A DNA stretch of 64,000 bases from Neorhizobium alkalisoli (GTDB lineage Bacteria > Pseudomonadota > Alphaproteobacteria > Rhizobiales > Rhizobiaceae). Each line of letters starts with the position of its first letter. The stretch's first letter is position 1. This document shows positions 46,807 to 55,725 of this stretch, piece by piece. The notes under the pieces were generated by a model. The model did no database searches. It was not told the DNA's origin and saw nothing but the letters and a program-made list of their open reading frames with translations. Both the position numbers and the translations under genes were made by a program. The stretch lies in assembly GCF_002968635.1 (NCBI RefSeq), contig NZ_PVBN01000005.1, positions 186,001 through 250,000 of the forward strand. Direction: 5' to 3'.

Positions 46807-47931
46807 ATGGCGCAGAAGACTTTTCTCTCCCGGCTCAAGCTCACCGACTTCCGCAATTACGCGGACGTGTCGCTGACCCTCGATGGCAGGCACGTGGTGC
46901 TCACGGGCGAGAATGGCGCCGGCAAGACCAACCTTCTGGAAGCAGTCTCCTTTCTCTCTCCGGGACGCGGCCTTCGCCGCGCCGTGCTCACCGATGTCAG
47001 CCGCGTCGGAGCATCCGGGGGCTTTACCATCTTCGCCGGCGTCGACGGCATGGAAGGCGAAGTCGCGATCGGCACCGGCATCGAGGCTGCAGATGGCGAG
47101 AGCGTCGCCCGCAAGATACGGATCAACGGGACGCCGGCGAAATCGACGGAAGAGCTTTCCGATCACCTGAGCGTCCTTTGGCTGACCCCCGCGATGGACG
47201 GCCTCTTTACCGGCCCTTCCGCCGATCGCAGGCGATTTCTCGACCGACTGGTGTTGTCGCTGGACCCTGCTCACGGTCGCCGCGCGAGCGATTTCGAACG
47301 CGCCATGCGCAGCCGCAACCGGCTGCTGTCCGAAGGACGCTTCGACCCCGCCTGGCTTTCCGGTATCGAAACCCAGATGGCGGGTCTCGGCATTTCGATG
47401 GCTGCCGCCCGGCAGGAAATGCTGGGCCTGCTGCGAACGCTCTCGGCCGGGTCCGGCGAGACACCCTTTCCGACTCCTGTTCTGGCTCTTGAAGGTTTCA
47501 TGGATAGCTCCTTCGACCGTCCCGCGGCCGAGTTGGAGGAGGAGTATCTGGAAATGCTGCGGATCAACCGCGGGCGTGACGCCGCCGCCGGCCGTACCCT
47601 TGACGGCCCGCATCGTTCCGACCTGCTGGTTCGGCACAGGGAAAAAAACATGGAGGCCGAGCGTTGCTCGACCGGCGAGCAGAAGGCTCTGCTGATCGGC
47701 CTTGTGCTGGCGCATGCGCGGCTGACCGCCGATATGACCGGCTATGCGCCGGTCCTGCTTCTCGACGAGATTGCCGCCCATCTCGACGAAGGCCGCCGCG
47801 CCGCTTTGTTCGACCTGGTTCACGGTCTGGGCGGCCAGGCCTTCATGACCGGCACGGACCGGAGCATGTTTTCGGCCCTCTCCGACCGCGCGCAATTCTT
47901 TACGGTCACCCACGGCGCTGTCACATCCTGA
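46807..47931 (+). CDS. recF: DNA replication and repair protein RecF
   Basis: A 374-residue SMC-like ATPase that loads RecA at gaps via RecOR. It has Walker A VLTGENGAGKTNLLEAVSFL, the GRGLRRA segment, the FLDRLVLSLDPAHGRR block and Walker B VLLLDEIAAHLDEGRRAALF. The ATG at 46807 gives the family start MAQKTFLSRLKLTDFRNY; a frame open to 46702 adds residues that lie in the structured RNA region. Confidence 0.95.
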   Translation: MAQKTFLSRLKLTDFRNYADVSLTLDGRHVVLTGENGAGKTNLLEAVSFLSPGRGLRRAVLTDVSRVGASGGFTIFAGVDGMEGEVAIGTGIEAADGESVARKIRINGTPAKSTEELSDHLSVLWLTPAMDGLFTGPSADRRRFLDRLVLSLDPAHGRRASDFERAMRSRNRLLSEGRFDPAWLSGIETQMAGLGISMAAARQEMLGLLRTLSAGSGETPFPTPVLALEGFMDSSFDRPAAELEEEYLEMLRINRGRDAAAGRTLDGPHRSDLLVRHREKNMEAERCSTGEQKALLIGLVLAHARLTADMTGYAPVLLLDEIAAHLDEGRRAALFDLVHGLGGQAFMTGTDRSMFSALSDRAQFFTVTHGAVTS

Positions 47932-47967
47932 GTTACACGGATCTACCGGCGGTGCTATGATGTCCTC

Positions 47968-48738
47968 ATGGACAGCTTGACGCCTGAAGAAATCGAACGT
48001 TACCGCCGCCACATCCTGTTGCCGGAGATCGGCGGCACGGGGCAGCAGAAGCTCAAGAATTCTCGCGTGCTGGTGATCGGAGCCGGGGGCCTTGGGGCGC
48101 CCATCCTGGAATATCTCGCCGCAGCCGGTGTCGGTACACTGGGGATCATCGACGATGACCGCGTTTCGCTTTCCAACCTGCAGCGACAGGTCATTCACGA
48201 TACCGGCACGGTTGGGGAGATGAAGACCCGAAGCGCCCGGCAGACGCTCGCGCGGCTGAACCCGCATGTCCGGATCGTGGATTTCGAGGAGCGCTTTTCG
48301 GTGGAATGGGCGGCGCGGCACCTGCTGAGCTTCACGCTCCTGATCGACGGCTCCGACAATTTCGATACGCGTTATGCGGCCGCCGATGCCGCCGAACTGG
48401 AAAAAATCCCTCTCGTCACCGGCGCGGTCGGTCGCTTCGACGGATCGCTGACGGTGCTCAAGCCCTACGAGGCCGGGCGAGACGGTTCGCTCAATCCGAC
48501 CTATAGAGATCTTTTCCCGGAAAAGCCGCCGGAAGGCCTGATCCCGTCCTGCGCGGAAACGGGCGTGCTCGGAACGCTTACCGGGGTCATCGGCACGCTG
48601 ATGGCCATGGAAGCGATCAAGCTTATCGCTGGCATAGGCGAACCGCTGGTCGGTCGTCTGATGCTCTACGATGCGCTTTCGGCGCGTTTCGACGTGATCA
48701 AGTACAAGCGCCGCACGGCAAGAGCTGCCGCCGAATGA
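47968..48738 (+). CDS. ThiF/MoeB-family adenylyltransferase lacking the zinc cysteines
   Basis: A 256-residue E1-like enzyme that adenylates the C-terminus of a MoaD- or ThiS-type sulfur carrier. The nucleotide site is VLVIGAGGLGAPILEYLAAA and IDDDRVSLSNLQRQVIHDTG. The family cysteine is in SCAETGVLGTL. The protein has only that single Cys, so the two CxxC zinc pairs of E. coli MoeB are absent. Which carrier it serves is not shown by its neighbours. Confidence 0.87.
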   Translation: MDSLTPEEIERYRRHILLPEIGGTGQQKLKNSRVLVIGAGGLGAPILEYLAAAGVGTLGIIDDDRVSLSNLQRQVIHDTGTVGEMKTRSARQTLARLNPHVRIVDFEERFSVEWAARHLLSFTLLIDGSDNFDTRYAAADAAELEKIPLVTGAVGRFDGSLTVLKPYEAGRDGSLNPTYRDLFPEKPPEGLIPSCAETGVLGTLTGVIGTLMAMEAIKLIAGIGEPLVGRLMLYDALSARFDVIKYKRRTARAAAE

Positions 48739-49223
48739 CGAACCCCGAAATGATCGAGATCGTCCGGATCGGCGAGGATTTCGGCCGCTGGCACGAGCTT
48801 CTTGCGCTTATCGTGGCCTCCTTCGCCTATATGGACGAGGTGATCGACCCGCCGTCTTCCGCTCACCGGCTGACGCCGTCTTCCCTGGCGCAGAAGGCAC
48901 GGGACGAGATCGGCTTTGCGGCCGTCGAAAACGGAAAGCTCATCGGCTGCGTCTTCTTCAAGCTGGAACCGGCCTCTCTCTATGTCGGCAAGCTCGCCAT
49001 TGCCCCCGCCCATCAACGAAGAGGACTTGGCCGACGGCTGCTGACGGTGGCGGAGGAGACCGCCAGGAATAATGGCCTGCCGGTGCTGCGGCTTGAGACC
49101 CGGATCGAACTCGCCGGCAACCATCTGGCTTTCTCAAAGTGGGGATTCGAAAAGACGGCTGAAAACTCCCATCCCGGCTATAACAGGGTGACGTCGATCG
49201 AAATGCAGAAGCGGCTTGCCTGA
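48735..49223 (+). CDS. GNAT-family N-acetyltransferase
   Basis: A 162-residue acetyltransferase. The acetyl-CoA-binding motif A is LAIAPAHQRRGLGRRLLTVA, flanked by beta strands IGCVFFKLEPASLYVGK and LPVLRLETR. The ATG overlaps the ThiF stop in ATGA. Substrate unknown. Confidence 0.88.
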   Translation: MTNPEMIEIVRIGEDFGRWHELLALIVASFAYMDEVIDPPSSAHRLTPSSLAQKARDEIGFAAVENGKLIGCVFFKLEPASLYVGKLAIAPAHQRRGLGRRLLTVAEETARNNGLPVLRLETRIELAGNHLAFSKWGFEKTAENSHPGYNRVTSIEMQKRLA

Positions 49224-50228
49224 TCAGTTGCGGCCCGGGAGCACCCGGTTCGGCGGCCGGTGCCCGTCGAAGAAGGTACGGATGTTGATGATCACCTTGT
49301 CGCCCATGTCGATCCGCCCCTCAAGCGTCGCCGAGCCCATATGCGGCAACAGCACGACCTTGCCTTGATGGGCGAGCTTGACGAGCTTCGGGTTCACCGC
49401 CGGTTCGTTCTGGTAGACGTCGAGGCCGGCGCCATAGATCTTGTGGTCGCGCAGAAGCTGGATCATCGCCGCTTCGTCGATGATGTCGCCACGAGCGGTA
49501 TTGACGATGATCGCGCTCGGCTGGATCAGCGCCAGCCGGCGGGCCGAGAGCAGGTGAAACGTCGCGGGCGTCGACGGGCAATTGACCGAGATGATGTCGA
49601 CCCGGGCAAGCATCTGGTCGAGGCTGTCCCAATAGGTCGCCTCCAGTTCCTCTTCCGTCGCCGGGTTTACCCGCTTGCGGTTGTGGTAGTGGATCGACAG
49701 GCCGAAAGCCTTGGCGCGGCGCGCCACCGCAGTTCCGATCCTGCCCATGCCGACGATGCCGATCCGCTTGCCCCAGATCCGCCGCCCCAGCATCCAGGTG
49801 GGGCTCCAGCCGCCCCAGTCGCCGGGCTTGTCGGTCAGGATGCGCGAACCCTCCACCAGCCGGCGGTTGACCGCAAGGATCAGCGCCATGGTCATGTCGG
49901 CCGTATCCTCCGTGAGGACATTCGGCGTGTTGGTGACGGTGATGCCCTTCTTGGCCGCGGCATCCACGTCGATGTGGTCGATGCCGTTCGAAAAGCTGGC
50001 GATCAGCTTCAGCTGCGGACCGGCTTCCTCGATCAGCGCCTCATCGATGCGATCGGTCACCGTTGGCACCAGCACGTCGGCGGTCCGCATCGCGGCCACG
50101 AGCTCATCGCGGGAGCGCGGGGTGTCATCGGTGTTGAGTTCGGCCTCGAAGAGCTCGCGCATGCGGGTTTCCACCGCGTCCGGCAGCTTGCGAGTAATGT
50201 AAACCGTGGGTTTCTTCTTCGCCGTCAT
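49224..50228 (-). CDS. gyaR: D-2-hydroxyacid dehydrogenase, GyaR/hydroxypyruvate reductase type
   Basis: A 334-residue NAD(P)-dependent reductase of glyoxylate, hydroxypyruvate or similar acids. The Rossmann motif is IGIVGMGRIGTAVARRAKAF, the catalytic Arg is in VNTARGDIIDE, the Glu in YQNEPAVNP and the His in LLPHMGSATLEGR. The N-terminus MTAKKKPTVYITRKLPDAVE fixes the start at 50228. It is convergent with the GNAT gene, with stops adjacent. Confidence 0.9.
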   Translation of the reverse strand: MTAKKKPTVYITRKLPDAVETRMRELFEAELNTDDTPRSRDELVAAMRTADVLVPTVTDRIDEALIEEAGPQLKLIASFSNGIDHIDVDAAAKKGITVTNTPNVLTEDTADMTMALILAVNRRLVEGSRILTDKPGDWGGWSPTWMLGRRIWGKRIGIVGMGRIGTAVARRAKAFGLSIHYHNRKRVNPATEEELEATYWDSLDQMLARVDIISVNCPSTPATFHLLSARRLALIQPSAIIVNTARGDIIDEAAMIQLLRDHKIYGAGLDVYQNEPAVNPKLVKLAHQGKVVLLPHMGSATLEGRIDMGDKVIINIRTFFDGHRPPNRVLPGRN

Positions 50229-50383
50229 GCAGCTCTCTGTCTGGCCTTTTAGGAGGTCCTTAACCAAGTCGCGCGATATTCGGGTTCATCCAGGGCGTTT
50301 TCTACCAGACCCGTTGGCGAAGACAAACAAAACCTCGCACGGTCTGCGTGGCGCCCGATGGTCCTTCAGCCGGAACCAAGCCC

Positions 50384-50923
50384 ATGCGTCGCGTCATTCT
50401 TCGTGCCTTTACCGTTTTCACTCTCGCTTTCGCCACCTGTCTCTCCGCTTCGGCCATGGCTTACGCACAAGGCGCGAAAGGCGCCAGTGGCCTGCCGCTG
50501 CCACGCTTCGTCAGCCTGAAGTCCAAAAAGGTGAATATCCGAATCGGTCCGAGCACCGACTACGCCGTCTCGTGGATGTACATGAAGTCCGGGACGCCGA
50601 TGGAAATCATCCAGGAATATGAAAACTGGCGGCGCGTCCGCGATGCCGAGGGCACGGAAGGCTGGGTCAACCAGGCGCTGCTGTCCGGAGACCGCACAGC
50701 CGTCGCCGCACCGTGGATGCGCGGCAAGGGCAAGGACATCTACGTCAACATGCGCCGGGATCCGCAAAGCAGCGCCGCCATCACCGCCAAGCTGGAACCG
50801 GGCGTCTTTCTGAAGGTGGAGGAATGCAACGGCGATTGGTGCCGCGCCGAAGCGAACGGCACCGAAGGCTGGGTCTCCCAGGCCGAGATCTGGGGTGCCT
50901 ATCCGGGCGAAGCCTTCAAATAA
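50384..50923 (+). CDS. Secreted bacterial SH3 domain protein
   Basis: A 179-residue periplasmic protein. A signal peptide with FTLAFATCLSASAMAYAQ ends near residue 29. Two SH3-like repeats follow, the first around KKVNIRIGPSTDYAVSWMYM and the second around KDIYVNMRRDPQSSAAITAK, each with a GWV element. Such domains bind peptidoglycan. The stop overlaps the convergent kinase gene by eight bases. The 155 bases before it hold no recognised site. Confidence 0.88.
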   Translation: MRRVILRAFTVFTLAFATCLSASAMAYAQGAKGASGLPLPRFVSLKSKKVNIRIGPSTDYAVSWMYMKSGTPMEIIQEYENWRRVRDAEGTEGWVNQALLSGDRTAVAAPWMRGKGKDIYVNMRRDPQSSAAITAKLEPGVFLKVEECNGDWCRAEANGTEGWVSQAEIWGAYPGEAFK

Positions 50924-51908
50924 GGCCTTCCTCCCGGGCGGCCTCCTGAAGCGATACCATCGGCCGGGGGCCGATCTGCTGGATGCAGATTGCGGCCGCA
51001 AGGCAGCCGAGCTTGCCGCAGTCTTCGAGCGGGCGGCCCTGGGTGTAGCCGAACAGGAATCCGGCCGCGAAGAGATCACCGGCTCCAGTGGTATCGACCA
51101 ATTCCCTGATCGGATAGGCCGAGACCTTCACCCGTTCCTCACCGCGGAGGATGATCGCGCCCTCTTCGCTGAGGGTCACGGCTGCAAGCTTGCAGTCCCG
51201 CGCGATGTTCTTCAGTGCCAGTTCGAAGTCTTCGGTCTCGTAGAGGGAGAGCGCTTCCTGTTTGTTGGCGAAGACGATGTCGACCGTGCCGGAACGCATG
51301 AGATCGAGGAATTCCGCGCGATAACGGCCGACGCAGAACGGATCGGAGAGTGTCATGGAGACTTCCCGGCCATTGGCGTGCGCGATTCTGGCGGCTTCGC
51401 GAATCGCTTCCTTGGCCCGCGGCGGATCCCAAAGATATCCTTCGAAATAGGTCACCTTCGCTTCGGCCACGACATCGGCTTCGACATGTTCGGGGCCGAG
51501 ATCGACACAGGCGCCGAGATAGGTATTCATCGAGCGCTCACCGTCGGGGGTGACGAAGATCATCGAACGAGCCGTCGGCGGATTGGTGCCTTCCGGCGTC
51601 GTCTGGTAATAGACGCCCTGAGCACGAATATCGTGCTGAAAGATATGGCCCAGCTGGTCTACCGCGACCTTTCCGAAATAGGCTGCCTTGCCGCCAAAAC
51701 CAGCAATGCCCGCCGCCGTGTTGCCGGCCGATCCGCCCGAAGCTTCGACTGCCGGACCCATCTTCGAATAGAGAAGTTCGGCGCGTTCGCTGTCGATCAG
51801 GTTCATGGCCCCTTTGATGATCGAATTCTCGCTCAGGAAACTGTCTTCGCAGCGGGCGAGGATATCAACGATGGCATTGCCGATCGTCAGCACGTCGAAC
51901 TTGGGCAT
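50916..51908 (-). CDS. PfkB-family sugar/nucleoside (adenosine-type) kinase
   Basis: A 330-residue ribokinase-fold kinase. It has the substrate motif ASGGSAGNTAAGIAGFGGKA, ARSMIFVTPDGERSMNTYLG with the NTYLG lid residues, and the PfkB signature DTTGAGDLFAAGFLFGY with the catalytic Asp. The overall pattern is that of alphaproteobacterial adenosine kinases, though sugar kinases cannot be excluded. The ATG at 51908 gives the family start MPKFDVLTIGNAIVDI. Confidence 0.88.
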   Translation of the reverse strand: MPKFDVLTIGNAIVDILARCEDSFLSENSIIKGAMNLIDSERAELLYSKMGPAVEASGGSAGNTAAGIAGFGGKAAYFGKVAVDQLGHIFQHDIRAQGVYYQTTPEGTNPPTARSMIFVTPDGERSMNTYLGACVDLGPEHVEADVVAEAKVTYFEGYLWDPPRAKEAIREAARIAHANGREVSMTLSDPFCVGRYRAEFLDLMRSGTVDIVFANKQEALSLYETEDFELALKNIARDCKLAAVTLSEEGAIILRGEERVKVSAYPIRELVDTTGAGDLFAAGFLFGYTQGRPLEDCGKLGCLAAAICIQQIGPRPMVSLQEAAREEGLI

Positions 51909-51974
51909 CCGGTCTTGGTCCTTCCTGGAAACTTTACCGCGGGAAGCGGTAGTCGGGTTTTCAGACGATTGAAA

Positions 51975-52008
51975 GAAAAAACAGCCCCGACCCCACAAAA
52001 ACGGGGCT
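51975..52008 (-). terminator. Terminator-like hairpin in the kinase leader
   Basis: On the minus strand AGCCCCG and CGGGGCT pair around a 12-base loop and are followed by GTTTTTTC. It lies 67 bases upstream of the kinase start, not downstream of any gene on that strand, so it may be an attenuator or end an unseen transcript. Its upper edge abuts TTGACC of the plus-strand sRNA promoter. Confidence 0.55.
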
Positions 52009-52037
52009 TTGACCTGCGTCATGTCGCTGTCACGATT
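52009..52037 (+). promoter_or_regulatory. Promoter of the candidate sRNA
   Basis: TTGACC (52009-52014) and ACGATT (52032-52037) are 17 bases apart. The -10 element is weak; the -35 is good. Confidence 0.45.
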
Positions 52038-52041
52038 AGGG

Positions 52042-52156
52042 GCTATAGAATGTAGCCATCCGGTTGTGTTGCCGACCACGGATGAACTGGCGGCAGACAA
52101 TCCGGAGCCTGGACGAGACCAGGAGGGAAAGCGGGGTATTGCCCCGCTTTTTGTTT
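52042..52156 (+). ncRNA. Candidate sRNA between kinase and transporter genes
   Basis: The 360-base gap carries a plus-strand unit of about 115 bases: a promoter at 52009-52037, hairpin GGCTA/TAGCC (52041-52057), ATCCG/CGGAT (52059-52084), CCTGG/CCAGG (52108-52123) and a strong terminator. No start codon with a ribosome site leads to a plausible protein. I cannot assign a known family. The remaining 110 bases before the transporter are unremarkable. Confidence 0.55.
52128..52156 (+). terminator. Intrinsic terminator of the candidate sRNA
   Basis: AAAGCGGGG and CCCCGCTTT form the stem (loop TATTG), followed by TTTTTGTTTT. Confidence 0.85.
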
Positions 52157-52268
52157 TGTCCTGTGCCGCGGTCTCTGCCCGGAAGGGTCTCTCCAGCCGC
52201 GAAACGCATTTGTCGCAGCCTCCCACATGCGGTAGAGGCATAGGAAATCCTCTGCGAAAGCCTTTGCC

Positions 52269-53213
52269 TTGTCCTCCGTCTTCGTGAATGTCGTGCCCGT
52301 CTTCATCCTGATCCTGATCGGCTGGATGACTGCCAAGATCGGCATCCTCAAGCAGGAAACCGGCGACGCGCTCGGCGAGTTCGTGTTCAAGATCGCGGTG
52401 CCCATGCTGATCTTCCGGACGCTTGCGGACGCGCATTTCGAGGGAGTTTCGCCGTTCCGGTTGTGGGCCGCCTATTTCTTCGGCGTTGCCGGCACCTGGA
52501 CCGTCGGCCATCTCCTCGCCACGCGGCTTTTCGGTCGTGATGCCAAGGTGGGGATCATTACGGGCATGTCCGCCTCGTTTGCCAACAACGTCTTCATCGG
52601 CCTGCCGCTGGTCGCAAATATCGTCGGCAAGGACGGGCTGGTTGCGATCTCCATCCTGCTCGCGATCCACCTGCCGCTGATGATGGTGGCGGGCACGATC
52701 CTGATGGAAGGAGCTGTCTCGAAGGTCGACGGGGGAAAAAAACGCTCCATCGCCGAGATTCTCAAACAGGTTGGCTCGAACCTCGCCCGCAACCCGCTTG
52801 TGATCGCGCTTGTGATCGGGGTGACCTTCAATTTCCTCGACCTGCATCTGCCGGTCGCGATCGCGATGGTCATCGATCATCTGTCAGCGGCAGCCGCGCC
52901 CGTGGCACTGATCTCGATCGGCATGGCGCTGACGCAATATCCGATTCGCGGGGATATCGGCCTTTCCGGAACGGCCGCCATCCTGAAACTGCTGCTGCTG
53001 CCGGCGCTCGTCTTCCTGATGAGCTATCTCCTCGCACTGCCTCATGACTGGGCGGCGGCCCTGGTGCTGACCTCCTGCGTGCCGACCGGCATCAATGCCT
53101 GGCTGATCGCCCAGCGCTTCCGCTCCGGCCATGGGCTCGCAGCCTCGGTCATCAGCATCACCACGGCCTTCGGTGTCGTTACCGTCAGCTTCTGGGCCTG
53201 GCTGCTGAGCTGA
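52269..53213 (+). CDS. AEC (auxin efflux carrier)-family transporter
   Basis: A 314-residue permease with ten helices in two five-helix repeats. The first helix is VFVNVVPVFILILIGWMTAK, and the cross-over region in ASFANNVFIGLPLVANIVG has the Asn and Pro residues of the family. In bacteria such proteins export organic acids or related compounds. The start is a TTG at 52269; the next ATG is within the first helix and would truncate it. Confidence 0.88.
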   Translation: MSSVFVNVVPVFILILIGWMTAKIGILKQETGDALGEFVFKIAVPMLIFRTLADAHFEGVSPFRLWAAYFFGVAGTWTVGHLLATRLFGRDAKVGIITGMSASFANNVFIGLPLVANIVGKDGLVAISILLAIHLPLMMVAGTILMEGAVSKVDGGKKRSIAEILKQVGSNLARNPLVIALVIGVTFNFLDLHLPVAIAMVIDHLSAAAAPVALISIGMALTQYPIRGDIGLSGTAAILKLLLLPALVFLMSYLLALPHDWAAALVLTSCVPTGINAWLIAQRFRSGHGLAASVISITTAFGVVTVSFWAWLLS

Positions 53214-53246
53214 CGCCCTTCAGCAGGTGGAAATCGTCAGAAACAA

Positions 53247-53275
53247 AAATGCCCGGCTGATCAAGCCGGGCATTT
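53247..53275. terminator. Bidirectional terminator between convergent genes
   Basis: AAATGCCCGGCT and AGCCGGGCATTT form a perfect 12-pair stem with a 5-base loop (GATCA) between the AEC transporter and cycM. Confidence 0.85.
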
Positions 53276-53298
53276 CAAATGGAATTCGTCTGCACCGA

Positions 53299-53886
53299 TC
53301 AGTTGGTCGCAGGCGGAGCGGCCGGAGCGGCGTTCGGATCCGGAAGCGGAGCGGGGCTGTCGGCCTGTTCACGCAGATAAGCGAGCAGATTGGCGCGCTC
53401 GGTGTCGTTCTTCAGTCCAGCGAAGCCCATGGCCGTGCCCTTCACATAAGCCTTGGGAGCAGCCAGGAAGTGATTCAGGTGCTCGAAGGTCCATTTTTCG
53501 GCACCCCCCTTGGAGAAATCCTTCATCGGAGCCGAGTAGGCGAAGCCTTCATGCGAGGCGATCGGACGGTCGACGACCCCCCAAAGGCCAGGCCCGACCT
53601 TGTTCGCGCCTCCCTTTTCGACCGCATGACAGCTCTGACACTTCTTGAAAACAGCGGCACCGGCCGCGGCATCGGCCTTGGCCATAAGCTGTCCCACCGG
53701 AACGGCAGCCGGAGCAGCTTCGCCACCGCCTTCGCCGGCCGCAGGCTCCTCAGCCGCGACGATAGCAAAGCCTTCCTTCTCAGGTTCCGGCGCGTGAAAT
53801 ATCCCTTCCGAGGCAATCGACACCGACATCATGACGAAGACCGTAGCAAGCAGGGCGCCTGCCGCCATGTTTACGTAGGGATTCAT
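53299..53886 (-). CDS. cycM: Membrane-anchored cytochrome c (CycM/c552 type)
   Basis: A 195-residue cytochrome that donates electrons to terminal oxidase. The N-terminal helix [20 protein letters not shown] is an uncleaved anchor, then an Ala/Glu-rich linker and a class I heme domain with [20 protein letters not shown] (heme site CQSCH) and the axial Met in [12 protein letters not shown] Pro/Ala-rich tail ends the protein. AAGGAG lies ten bases before the ATG at 53886. Confidence 0.93.
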   Translation of the reverse strand: MNPYVNMAAGALLATVFVMMSVSIASEGIFHAPEPEKEGFAIVAAEEPAAGEGGGEAAPAAVPVGQLMAKADAAAGAAVFKKCQSCHAVEKGGANKVGPGLWGVVDRPIASHEGFAYSAPMKDFSKGGAEKWTFEHLNHFLAAPKAYVKGTAMGFAGLKNDTERANLLAYLREQADSPAPLPDPNAAPAAPPATN

Positions 53887-54038
53887 CCGCAACCGCTCCT
53901 TTGCAACCGCCTGTCACAAGGCGGGCCATCTTGAAATTGCGCGGAACCTATGTCTTTTGCATCTTTGTTGCAACACGATAATCATCCCGCCCTTGAGACT
54001 TTTTGACACTGTTTCAGCGGGAATAGAAGGGTATCCCC

Positions 54039-54797
54039 ATGAAGTACTCGGCTTTTGACCGGACGCTGGTGCTGATCCCGGCGCGCATGGCCTCCACGCG
54101 GTTACCCGGAAAACCTCTGGCTGATATTGCAGGCCTGCCAATGATCGTACAGGTTGCAAAACGAGCTCAGGAAGCCGAAGCAGGGCGAATCATCGTCGCG
54201 GTGGACGACCAGGCGGTCTACGATGCGGTGGCTGCAGCCGGCTTCGAAGTCGTCATGACGCGCCAGGACCATCAATCGGGATCGGACCGCATTTTCGAAG
54301 CGGTGCAGAAGGCCGACCCGAATGCCGAGATGGAGTTCATCATCAATGTTCAGGGTGACTTGCCGACGATAGAACCGGAGGCCGTTCGCGCTTCGCTTCG
54401 CCCGCTCGAAAATCGGTCGACCGACATTGCAACGCTCACCGTGGAGATCACCGACGAGCATGAAAAGACCAATCCCAGCGTCGTGAAAATCGTCGGCTCA
54501 CCGCTGTCGGAAACCCGGCTGAGGGCGCTTTATTTTACGCGCGCCACAGCACCCCATGGCAACGGGCCGCTTTACCATCACATCGGGCTTTACGCTTATC
54601 GCCGTGCCGCACTCGAGAAATTTGTATCTCTCGGTCCTTCGGTGCTCGAAAAGCGCGAATCGCTCGAGCAATTGCGCGCGCTCGAAGCCGGCATGCGGAT
54701 CGACGTCGAGATCGTTGACTCGGTACCCCTCGGTGTCGATACTCCGGCCGACCTTGAAAAGGCGCGGGCGATCCTTTCGGCACGCGCGTCCTCCTGA
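54039..54797 (+). CDS. kdsB: 3-deoxy-manno-octulosonate cytidylyltransferase
   Basis: A 252-residue enzyme that activates KDO as CMP-KDO for lipid A assembly. The nucleotide site is [20 protein letters not shown], followed by the Asp region [20 protein letters not shown], the [11 protein letters not shown] loop and the [17 protein letters not shown] block. The genes cycM, kdsB and pheA keep the rhizobial order. A TTGACA at 54001 may be its -35 element. Confidence 0.95.
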   Translation: MKYSAFDRTLVLIPARMASTRLPGKPLADIAGLPMIVQVAKRAQEAEAGRIIVAVDDQAVYDAVAAAGFEVVMTRQDHQSGSDRIFEAVQKADPNAEMEFIINVQGDLPTIEPEAVRASLRPLENRSTDIATLTVEITDEHEKTNPSVVKIVGSPLSETRLRALYFTRATAPHGNGPLYHHIGLYAYRRAALEKFVSLGPSVLEKRESLEQLRALEAGMRIDVEIVDSVPLGVDTPADLEKARAILSARASS

Positions 54798-54808
54798 CGG
54801 ATACTCCA

Positions 54809-55672
54809 ATGAACGCAGTCACCAATCGCATCGCCTTCCAGGGCGACAACGGCGCCAATTCCGACATGGCCTGCCGGGATATGTTCCCGGCCATGGAGCC
54901 GCTTCCCTGCCCGACCTTCGAGGACGCTTTCCAGGCGCTCGAAAACGGTGACGCCGATCTTGCAATGATCCCGATCGAGAACACGATCGCCGGCCGGGTT
55001 GCCGACATTCACTACCTGCTGCCCGAGTCCCGGCTTCATATCGTCGGCGAATATTTCATGCCCATCCGCTTTCAGCTGATGGTGCTGCCCGGCGTTGCGC
55101 GGGAGGAGATCCGTACGGTTCACAGCCATATTCACGCGCTCGGCCAATGCCGAAAGATCATCCGGGCGAACGGCTGGAAAGCGGTGGTTGCCGGCGACAC
55201 GGCCGGGGCCGCAAAGCTGGTTTCCGAAAAGGGGGACCGCACCATGGCAGCGCTTGCGCCCCGGCTTGCAGCCGACCTTTACGGTCTTGAGATCATCGCG
55301 GAAAACGTCGAGGACACGGAAAACAACGTGACCCGCTTCGTCGTGCTGTCCCGCGACGAAAAATGGGTACAGCGCAACGATCCGTCGGAAATCATCGTCA
55401 CCACCTTCGTCTTCAATGTCCGCAACATTCCGGCCTCGCTCTACAAGGCAATGGGCGGCTTTGCGACGAACGGCATCAACATGACCAAGCTCGAGAGCTA
55501 TCAGCTCGGCGGCAAGTTCGTGGCGACCCAGTTCTACGCGGATATCGAAGGCCATCCGGACGATCTGCCGGTACGCCGGGCGCTCGAGGAGCTGCGATTC
55601 TTCTCGGAAAAAGTCCGTATTCTCGGAACGTACAAGGGCCACCCCATGCGCGGCGCCCTGCAAAAGGGGTGA
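54809..55672 (+). CDS. pheA: Prephenate dehydratase
   Basis: A 287-residue monofunctional enzyme converting prephenate to phenylpyruvate. The catalytic domain begins IAFQGDNGANSDMACRDMFP, includes DLAMIPIENTIAGRVADIHY (with the family NTIAG motif) and ENNVTRFVVLSRD (the conserved Thr). A C-terminal ACT domain with NVRNIPASLYKAMGGFATNG and NMTKLESYQLGG gives feedback control by phenylalanine. No chorismate mutase domain is present. Confidence 0.96.
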   Translation: MNAVTNRIAFQGDNGANSDMACRDMFPAMEPLPCPTFEDAFQALENGDADLAMIPIENTIAGRVADIHYLLPESRLHIVGEYFMPIRFQLMVLPGVAREEIRTVHSHIHALGQCRKIIRANGWKAVVAGDTAGAAKLVSEKGDRTMAALAPRLAADLYGLEIIAENVEDTENNVTRFVVLSRDEKWVQRNDPSEIIVTTFVFNVRNIPASLYKAMGGFATNGINMTKLESYQLGGKFVATQFYADIEGHPDDLPVRRALEELRFFSEKVRILGTYKGHPMRGALQKG

Positions 55673-55674
55673 TC

Positions 55675-55701
55675 TCCTCTTCTCCCAGCGGGAGAAGAGG
55701 A
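55675..55701. other. Perfect hairpin after pheA
   Basis: TCCTCTTCTCCC and GGGAGAAGAGGA form a 12-pair stem with a 3-base loop (AGC), beginning three bases after the pheA stop. No T-run follows on either strand, so it may be a repeat or a mRNA end-stabiliser. Confidence 0.6.
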
Positions 55702-55725
55702 GCCACGCTTTCCGGCTCTACGGAA

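Noticed and set aside
46434-46856. 140-codon minus-strand frame upstream of recF
   Set aside because: Lies over strongly paired RNA and overlaps the recF start; its sequence does not look like a protein.
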